Shown here: piece by piece, positions 56,747 through 64,000 of the stretch | How the letters are laid out: each line of letters opens with the position of its first letter | Position numbering within the stretch: the stretch's first letter is position 1 | DNA from: Heloderma charlesbogerti | Lineage: Eukaryota > Chordata > Lepidosauria > Squamata > Helodermatidae | DNA: 64,000 nucleotides | NCBI GenBank assembly: GCA_026122225.1 | Contig: JANEZZ010000302.1 | Span: forward strand, 613,002-677,001 | Reading direction: 5' to 3' | Program-made: the position numbers and the translations under genes | Notes under the pieces: generated by a model | Databases searched by the model: none | What the model saw: only the letters and a program-made list of their open reading frames with translations | Told to the model about the DNA's origin: nothing

Positions 56747-56840
56747 AGTGTGGTCCATCCCCTTGGAATGGACCACATTGGATGGACCACTTTGGTGGGG
56801 ATGGAATGTGGTCCATCCCCTTGTGGTCCATCCCCATCCC
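56747..56840. repeat. local repeats of TGGTCCATCC in both orientations
   Basis: TGGTCCATCCCC appears at about 56751, 56809 and 56824 and its complement GGATGGACCAC at about 56780, followed by (CCCCAT)n. Confidence 0.75.
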
Positions 56841-58552
56841 CATCCAACTCCATCCTCAGACGTGGTCACATAGGAACACAGAGAAAGGTGGCCTTAAGGG
56901 ACAATTTCTGCTTCCTGATAGTAATCCCCCTTTCTTGTTGCATGGGTGGCAGGTGGGTACAGCCAAGACCCACATGCCAGAGATTAATCTTGCTACTGCC
57001 ATGGCTAGGCAAGAGAATGGGGAAAGAAAAATTGGGTGGGTGACATGACTGAGCACAGGAAGGTGGGAAGAATTATTTTCCAACTTGAATTACAATCCGA
57101 GCTGGAGAGGAACTTGGGAGTGTCCTAACACTCACGTCTGATTGGACATGAGCATTAAGGAGTCTTTGAGGTTCATATTCTGAGCCATGGAATATGAATT
57201 TCAACAGCATCACACCAGGATTCATAGAAGGATCCATGCAAGGGGTCTGACTCTGAGCTGTGCCATAACATGGGCAGGAAACAAAGGATAGAACAATAGA
57301 ATGAACTGGGCTCCAGAAAGCTTGTGTGAGATTCACACCTTTCCTCCTGGTCCTAGGAGCTTGCCTCCCTTCTCATGGTGCAGCTCAGAAATTTTAGACC
57401 CTGGACTCAAAAGTCTTGGATAGCCATGTGTATTATTTCATTTGTGAAGCATACAACTCAAATTTCTATTCTCTTCTCCCATCCCAATACACACACCACC
57501 ACCGCTCCATGCTTTACAAGTGCTTCTACATTCTTGATACATTGGAGCAAAAACAAACAAACAGGACAAAACCCACCCTGTATGCCAACCCAAGAATGTA
57601 TGCCAAAAACTTCACGCAGTGTGCCAAGAAAAAAAGTGAAAAGAGATCCTCTGAGCATGTGCAGTTTTGCATTTTAAATTCACTTAAATCATAACACCAT
57701 CATGACTACCAGAATAAATGTGGATCTGATGCTGAGTACATTTACTTGGGGACACCTTTACCTTTTTAAGCACCATTTAGTTTCAGAAAAAGATAATATA
57801 TTTTAAAGGGAAAAATAATGAGATGAGCCATGTACATGCTCAATTGTCCACCCCTTTAAAAAGAAACAGAAAAAAGGAGGCTGTGGTGATCAGCATAGCT
57901 CTGTTGGGATCCAGCATACCCATGCTGGTCCAGGTACTGAAGCCACTGCTCTCTAGGTTGTTATCTGGGGGCCCACTGGGCTGCAGGGACCTGGACCTTT
58001 GCCCTGAGGTCCATCCCTAGCTGCACCACTGATCTCTTCTCAACTCAATAAACAAGACAATATGGGGGAAATGGTTGGCTTCCACCATTGTTGTCAATTC
58101 ATCCAGGCCGGTCTTAGGGAAGCAAAATTGCCCCCTGAATGAGATTCTAGAGGATATCAAAGGTGTCACATTTCCCAAGTCTGAGCCTAGTAGTTGTGAA
58201 TTCAAGGGTCCAAGAGTTCCAAGACAGTCAGCACAAACAGGGATCAGGCAAGGACTCAACAGTCCAGGGCACAAACAGGTTCCAAGGCAGCACAACAGAC
58301 AAGGGACAAGCAGAAGGGGTGTCAGAGGTCAGTCCAGGTAACGAAGTCCTAAGGCAACACAGCAAACAAGGAGCAAGTGGAAAAAGAGTCTGGATTCAGT
58401 CCAGAAGTACTCATGCCAAGAAGCAGGCAAGGAAGCTGTCTAGAGTCAAGGGCTACTAGATTAAGAAAGGTTTGGTTAACATTATTTCCATCAACTGGCT
58501 TACTCTTATACTGCTTTTTTTATGCAAAGACTGTCAGAGCCACACCCAGGCC
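56841..58552. other. no gene recognised
   Basis: Mostly unique-looking sequence. A small GGGGACACCTTTACCTTTT piece at 57749 resembles the tail of the SINE at 32214. Confidence 0.35.
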
Positions 58553-58897
58553 TCAGCTGTGAGCTGTTAGTGACTGCAGCTGAAAAGGACCTTCTTCTGA
58601 GCAAGTCTCCCACATGTAAGTAGACCTTTTCTCACAAGGAAGCCTCTGGCTTTTTCTAGCACTCCTTCTGAGTGTCTGTCTTTTCAGGCGGCTTGCAGGG
58701 TTTTTCATCTCCACCTCAGAGGCAAAGTCCTTGTCTCCACAGGTGTCTCCACAGGTGTCTCCACAGGTAGTCACTCCTGAGGGCCCAGGCTCCTCCTGGC
58801 CTACTCGCAAATCCTGGGCATTGCTGGTGGCCAGTGGTTCCTGGTTCTCCAAGTTTTCCTCGTCTGAGGTGCCTTCCTTCCAGCAGGCATATGACAA
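58553..58897 (-). other. unidentified reading frame, probably repeat-derived
   Basis: A 114-codon reading on the minus strand is acidic in its first half and basic in its second (KRQTLRRSARKSQRL). It contains three tandem TCGD units from a 12-bp DNA repeat (58737-58769). A similar basic ending (CRSKRLQKQTL) occurs in the unidentified insertion at 1725-2185. I do not recognise a family; a decayed retroelement fragment is more likely than a host gene. Confidence 0.3.
58737..58769. repeat. 12-bp tandem repeat, three units
   Basis: TGTCTCCACAGG repeated three times without change. Confidence 0.9.
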
Positions 58898-58969
58898 AAG
58901 GTCAAATCAGTATCAAGATTTTATTTTAACCTCTTGTGTCTCCCCTTCCCTTTCCCTCGATGATCAGTG

Positions 58970-59454
58970 ATTTATTGCTGACTAACTGTCACAGCTGGCT
59001 TGAGGGAGGAAACTATTTTTGATCCTGCAGTACCAGTCAGAATGATCCACTTGTGAGCATGATTCTTTTATGGGGAAAAAATAAAATGATGCGGCAAGTC
59101 AGGCAGAATGGGTCAATTGAATCATATTAGCAACTCTTCCTCCCATTAGCACATTTCCCAACATATCGTATTAGTCATCAATCCCACTAATAGACTCCCT
59201 TGCACAACATTCACCTTATCAGACTGCAACAATTGTCTGTCGTGTCTTATTAACCTCCTGTAAGGAATCGACTTGGGCAATATAATGCTCCCCTGTCAGT
59301 TGCTTGCCCCCCTTCTTTCTCAGTACCTTCTGACTGGCTTGAATATAAGGGGATGAAATACCTTCTGGAGGCAAATTTCTAAGAAGCTTTCAAAGTAGAC
59401 CCTGGGCCTGATCCTACATGCCAGACTTCCAAAACTCAACATCAAAAGATGATT
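58970..59454. other. no gene recognised
   Basis: Unique-looking sequence. Confidence 0.35.
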
Positions 59455-59945
59455 GAAGAATGAAGAAGACTCCTGCTGGTTCAGACTGAAGGTCCGTCAA
59501 GTCTAACATCTTGTTTCCTTGCTGGCAACAATGGGAAGAGCATGAAGGCAATAGCCCTGCACACTGTTATTCAAAGGAATGCTGCCTCTGACTCTGGAAG
59601 ATCTGTACAGACCATGGATTTGTCTGATCTCCTTTTAAAGCCATCTAAGCTAGTGAAGATCACTGCATTTTGTAATAGCAAAGTCTGTAAATGTAATTAT
59701 TCACAGTAGCAGATACATGCATAAATGGTAATTAGCCATGCTGGATAAATGGAGTCTCCATGTTTATATATCTCTGAATACCAAGTGCTAGGCACAAAAA
59801 AACATGAGAGGGAAGGGTTATTGCCTTCATGACTTGTTGGTGCACTTCCTAGAAGCATCTGGCTAGCCACTAATGGAATTCAGATGCTGGACTAGATGAA
59901 TCCATGGCTTGGTCCATCAGGTTTCATGTTCTCTGGCCTTACCAG
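59455..59945 (-). mobile_element. old CR1-type 3' end
   Basis: GAAGACTCCTGCTGGTTCAG, CTTGCTGGCAACAATGGG and CTCCTTTTAAAGCCATCTAAGC in the order of the 48415-48945 element. A second 3' end (CTGGACTAGATGAATCCATG) follows near 59888. Confidence 0.55.
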
Positions 59946-60789
59946 ATGCTTTGGACTCAGAGAGCACCCCCACCCCCGCCAGTACATTCTTCACTAGCCC
60001 CATGACAGAGGAGCCAGTGGCTGAAAAGCAGGTGATGGCCCTTTAAGAGACAGACAGATCCTCAGATGGGATGGGCTTAGCAGCAGGCCCAGATCAGCCA
60101 GCCCTCCTAAAGCCTCAGAAGGCCTCTGCATGTTGCTGAAACCATAGCTCTTCTTGAGTGAGGTTCGGTCAGCACAGATCTGTCCAAGGTCCTGAAAAAC
60201 CCTGACAGGTCTGGCCCATTGTGAACTGGTCAGTCAGATACTCTGGCCCATGGTGTACAGCCTGGTTTGATTCTGTTTCACTGGATATGCCCCTGCCCTT
60301 CTAGCAAGTGCCACTATTTTGGAGTGGCCTCCTCTGGGAACTTTGAGCTAAGCTATGACAGAACAGTAGGGATCTTCTTGTTCTCGTAATGTGTCTTCCC
60401 TTTCATAAAGGGTTTCACACCCTCTCCCGGACATACAAGGGGAAATACATAACATTATCCAAAATTGCCAGCTCGTATTGTAAGCTTTTACAGCAACACC
60501 ACCTGTTGCCTACATATGCAGAGTTTGCAGCATGATGCAAGGACTGTGGCAAATCCAAGTGCAGGTGCAAGCAGAACAAATAGATGCATTGACATCATTG
60601 CAGATTATCTTCACTTTAGGAACCTAAATATGAAAACAAGACCTAATTCTTATCAGCCTCTTCCTTAGATCAAAGGATAGGAATTAAAACTTCTGATATG
60701 GGGGGGCAGAGGAGATTGTGGTTCACTAAAGATCATATATGGTGTTTATTTGGTATTTATTTAACCTTTACTTGAAGCTTATTTGGTAT
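59946..60789. other. no gene recognised
   Basis: Unique-looking sequence; no exon supported. Confidence 0.35.
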
Positions 60790-60935
60790 TTACTGAGGTA
60801 GGGCAGGAAAAACTCCTGCCTGGAACTCTGGAGAGCTGCTGCCAGTCAGTGTTGACAGTACTGAGCTAGAATGGTCCAAGGGTCTGACTCAGTATAAGGC
60901 AGCCTCCTCCATTCCTATGACCTTATGCCAAGAGA
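60790..60935 (+). mobile_element. tRNA-Ala-derived SINE, 5'-truncated
   Basis: GGTAGGGCAGGAAAAACTCC, AACTCTGGAGAGCTGCTGCC, CAGTACTGAGCTAGAATGG and ATAAGGCAGCCTCC, body only. Confidence 0.7.
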
Positions 60936-61099
60936 TCAGGCTGATTCTAGCACAGATAGATAGAGAAGTGTGTGTGCGTGCACACCTTTAATATATACGG
61001 CAGCTACTAGTGGTAAATCTGTATTTGTGAACACATTTCCAGCTGCTTTTACTCCTAACTACCCTGACATACCCTCTATGGAGCCATGTTTGGCAGGGT

Positions 61100-61345
61100 A
61101 GTCAGATACCCCCCAAAAAAGTTTTTTTTTTAATCCATGGGGGGGTATTTGCACAATTTTTATTAGTTGGCAAATGCACATTAGTGCAAGTGTCCATTAA
61201 TGCACAATGTGTGCAAATGCGCATTTGCAAATGAACAAAATTCTTAAATCAAAAATCCAGTTCTGTCAATGAATAAATGTCACAATGAAAGACACCTGAC
61301 AATCTGCAAAACATAGAATGGATTTAGTAAAATCCATACATGCCT
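61100..61345. mobile_element. partial hAT-like element (TAGGGATGT family)
   Basis: CCAGTTCTGTCAATGAATAA, GAAAGACACCTGACAATCTG and the end TACATGCCTA match the right half of 35820-36343; the left end is missing. Confidence 0.6.
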
Positions 61346-61559
61346 AGTGGCACTGGAAGACTCCACCCTGGCTGCCTGGACTGCCAATCAGATCTCAAAC
61401 CCTTCCCCTTTGAGGTCCCAGGGCCGCAGAAGCAGAGAATATGGCAAGCCAGGCAAGAACAACTTCAGGGCTGCCAGCAGAGAGCTTAGCGAGCCACGTG
61501 TGGCTGCCCTTTATGTGATGCTACTCAGGAGGAGGGGGAAGTACATGTAAAATAGGCAA

Positions 61560-61985
61560 CATAGGAAGCTTCCTTACACTGAATCAGACCATTGGTCCAT
61601 CTAGCCCACTATTGACTGGCAGCGGCTTTCCAGGGTTTCAAGCCTGGAAGCCAGATTCCGGCTGAACACCAGGAAAAGCTTCCGGTCTGTTAATGCAATA
61701 CAACAATGGAACCGATGACCTAGGGAGGTGGTGGGCTCTCCCACAATGGAGGCATTCAAGATGAGGCTGGACAGCCATCTGTCAGGGATGCTTTGATTTG
61801 GATTCCTGCATTGAGCAGGAGGTTGGACTCAGTGGTCTTATAGGCTCCTTCCAACCCTACTATTCTATGATTCTATGATTCTATGATTCTATGATTCTAA
61901 GCAAGGTTCTTCCAAGCCCTACCTGAAGAAGCCAGAGATTGAACCTGGGACCTTCTGCATGCAAAGCATGTCATCTACCATTGAG
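61560..61985 (-). mobile_element. tRNA-Ala-derived SINE split by a CR1 3' end
   Basis: SINE sequence 61560-61642 (ACATAGGAAGCTTCCTTACA..CCAGGGTTTCAAGC) resumes at about 61899-61985 (AAGGTTCTTCCAAGCCCTACC..GGGACCTTCTGCATGC), minus orientation. Confidence 0.75.
61643..61898 (+). mobile_element. CR1 LINE 3' end nested in a SINE
   Basis: CTGGAAGCCAGATTCCGGC, CATTCAAGATGAGGCTGG, GTTGGACTCAGTGGTCTTATA and an (ATTCTATG)n tail of four units at about 61860-61895. Severely 5'-truncated. Confidence 0.83.
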
Positions 61986-62170
61986 TTTTAGCTCCTGCAA
62001 TAATTCCTCCTTAGATCAGAGCCTGGCTTAGACTGAGGAAAAGATGGAGCCTTTAGTCCTGTATAAGCAGTGATTGGTGATGTAAAGCTTTTGTGGAGAT
62101 CTCTAGACAACCACATCTTTGTTGTTTGGCTGTCAGGTTCGTGTCCTCTACCCCTACTGGAATGGGGAAT

Positions 62171-62433
62171 CAGGGCCAACCTTACCATTAGGCAAAGGTG
62201 CAGATGCTAGGGGCCGAAAGCTGTAGTAAGGTGTTGGGGGACAGAGCTGTGTGTATCACATGGCCTGCCCTGTATGCCCTAACCTAGCCTACTGCCCTCA
62301 GGTGTTGTTGAGGATGATTACCCATCATGTGTATTCAAATAAGATTCAACAGATAGAATGCTCAGCTTCTGTACATGGGCAGAGGCTGCTTTTTTGTTCA
62401 TCTCAGGCAGTAAAATGTCTTGGGCTACCCCTG
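62171..62433. mobile_element. CAGGGCCGGCC-family hAT-like element
   Basis: CAGGGCCAACCTTACCATTA start and GTCTTGGGCTACCCCTG end. Flanks TGGGGAAT and TTGGGAAC (6/8) are a possible decayed TSD. It shares TGCCCTCAGGTGTTGTTGAG with 14901-15190. Confidence 0.7.
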
Positions 62434-62479
62434 TTGGGAACAAACCACACACCTCTCATTTGGTTACTACTTTTGGCAT

Positions 62480-62687
62480 TTTGGGCCAGTTGTTGTTGTT
62501 TTTTAATGTATTTTTCTACAATTAAATTTGCATGAAATTCTGGAAAGTTTTTTTTAAAAAAAACAGTCTGCAATTCCATGGATTCTGTGTGACTCAGGAA
62601 AAGCCAATCCATTGTGGAATCCGCAGGTCAGGTTCATAGAAATCTGAACTCATTTGATTCCATTGCGAATTTCTCCAACATCCCTAT
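62480..62687. mobile_element. partial TAGGGATGT-family element, reverse
   Basis: ATTTTTCTACAATTAAATTT, CATGGATTCTGTGTGACTC and the end AATTTCTCCAACATCCCTA match the reversed left half of 20875-21324. Confidence 0.6.
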
Positions 62688-62917
62688 AAGGAACCTTTTC
62701 TACCACAATGAATTTTCTAAGGATCCTCTCTATGTCTCTGATGGAACCTAAATCCTTTTGCAGAGGGCATCTCCCTTGCCTCATATAAACTCAATACATA
62801 CCCCAGAACTCCCACAATGATCTTCCTATGGCTTTATATTATGGGCACCCTATCTTTCAGGGAAACGTATCCACCACTGCTGAGCTCCTTCTTGTGGAAC
62901 CCCATTAAGCTCCCAGG

Positions 62918-63200
62918 CAGGGCAGGACCTACCATTAGGCAGAGTGAGACAGGTGCTGTGGGGCAGGGAGCAGTTGGAAGGCATTGGAGGACAGGGTTGT
63001 GTGTGCCTCACAACCTGCCCCACACCCCATTAAGCACCTAGCCTGCTGCCTTCAGAAATGGTGGAGGACACTGTCCTGTTGCCAGTGTCAAACTAAGATT
63101 CAACTGTCAGTCCAGTTAGATCTGCATGTGGAAGGCGGGGGGATGCCATTTTGTCCTTCCCCTCAGGCAGTGAAATATCTTGAGCTGGCCTTCAGAAAGT
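62918..63200. mobile_element. CAGGGCCGGCC-family hAT-like element
   Basis: CAGGGCAGGACCTACCATTA start, CTCAGGCAGTGAAATATCTTG near the end; TSD uncertain. Confidence 0.65.
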
Positions 63201-63392
63201 CCCAGAGTTTCCTGGAATATGACTTGAAAACCACTGTCTGGACCAATTTGCCTTCCCTCCTCAATTTTGCTGTGTATCAGGTGGTCATACAGCAAAGGGA
63301 TCCAGCCACATTGGACATATTCCAGCCTATGTTCTCAGGGTTGTAAACCTCCCCCCACCCTGCCTCCATCAGAGAAGGCAGAGAAGTCCTTT

Positions 63393-63497
63393 AAGGTGCA
63401 ATCCTATGCAGGTTTAGAGAGAGAGAAAGGCCTACAACTCCCAGCACGCTGGGAGTTGTAGGCCTTTTCCTTCTTTAAACATGCATAGGATTGTGTA
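63393..63497. mobile_element. palindromic element with GCAATCCTATGC ends
   Basis: AAGGTGCAATCCTATGC pairs with GCATAGGATTGTGTACTT, with the centre GGCCTACAACTCCCAGC / GCTGGGAGTTGTAGGCC forming a perfect 17-bp inverted pair. Confidence 0.72.
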
Positions 63498-63499
63498 CT

Positions 63500-63889
63500 T
63501 AGTCAGATGTCTGTCTCCACCAGCTACCATAGTTGAAGGGCTTTGGGTGGGGTACAAATGAAGCTTTTAGATGGGCACCAAAGCCAAGAAATGGGCTTGG
63601 CATAGAGTGAATGGAAGCTGACCAAACAGGGTTTCTCTGAATGTTATCTCTCCCCTTAATTAAACCCTGCAGATCCAAGGCAGACAGTGACAGAGAGGAT
63701 CTTTGGCAGGTGTCTTCCATTGTGTCCCCATCAGTGAAATGTGGGGCTGGGATATGTGGCAGCCATCTTGTCCAGGCTTTAGATTCCCACAGCTGTGCCA
63801 CTGAGGAATATGGCATGAACAAGCAGAGCTGGTCTTGAAAGAGAAATGTATGCCCTCCTTCCCACAGTGTACACACACATTATGGTGAT
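63500..63889. other. no gene recognised
   Basis: Unique-looking sequence. Confidence 0.35.
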
Positions 63890-64000
63890 ACATTCCCCAA
63901 CCCTCCAGTACTGTTGAACTGCAATTCCATGGCCATGACTGGCTAGGAATGATGGGTGTTGCAGTCCAACACATCTGGAGAACACCAGGTTGGGGAAGGC
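63890..64000. mobile_element. palindromic CTTCCCCAACCTGG element, cut by window end
   Basis: Left arm CCCCAACCCTCCAGTACTG and right arm ACACCAGGTTGGGGAAGGC with GGACTGCAACACC-type inner arms. Confidence 0.65.

Noticed and set aside
44660..64000. Exons of a neighbouring gene such as JAM3, expected near IGSF9B in human
   Set aside because: No Ig-domain coding segment or splice-flanked exon was recognised; the region reads as repeats and unique non-coding DNA. A translated search would be needed to exclude short exons.

Overview
This window is vertebrate nuclear DNA, almost certainly from a squamate reptile (lizard or snake). The basis is the repeat content: an RTE-BovB LINE, Sauria-type SINE pieces, tRNA-Ala-derived SINEs, CR1 3' ends with (ATTCTATG)n tails, L2-like LINE remnants, and many short hAT-like elements with 8-bp target-site duplications (TSDs). 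No prokaryotic gene, operon, CRISPR array or phage is present.

Only one host coding segment could be supported. It is the first coding exon of IGSF9B (Turtle homolog B, a synaptic Ig-superfamily adhesion protein) on the minus strand at 43473-43539. It encodes the signal peptide, ends at a phase-1 GTGAGT donor, and sits in a GC-rich CpG-island promoter at about 43150-44660. Because the gene runs leftward and no second exon was recognised, 1-43472 is read as intron 1 and 44660-64000 as 5' flank or intergenic DNA.

Layout. 0-3 kb: L2-like LINE remnants. 3-9 kb: small palindromic elements, a tRNA-SINE with a perfect TSD and some unique sequence. 10-20 kb: foldback elements, a CR1 end, a second tRNA-SINE and hAT-like elements. 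20-30 kb: more hAT-like elements, an L2-like end, a probable LTR with an internal 305-bp duplication, a Sauria SINE and an AT-rich duplicated tract. 30-37 kb: tRNA-Ala SINEs (one split by a hAT-like element), a palindrome cluster and a SINE sharing a tail motif with BovB. 37.4-39.5 kb: a tandem array of about 586-bp units derived from CR1 3' ends. 43-44.7 kb: IGSF9B promoter and exon 1. 45-50.4 kb: CR1 and SINE pieces. 50.5-54.8 kb: a composite BovB insertion. 55-64 kb: nested small transposons and SINEs.

The most notable observations are the BovB composite (a 5' partial copy joined to a near-full copy, the whole flanked by one TSD), the CR1-derived array whose chimeric units point to unequal exchange between two CR1 copies, and several hAT-like families recognised from paired TSDs, some nested. 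I found no sign of a new protein-coding system. All family assignments come from reading the sequence and from remembered family features; no search was run.
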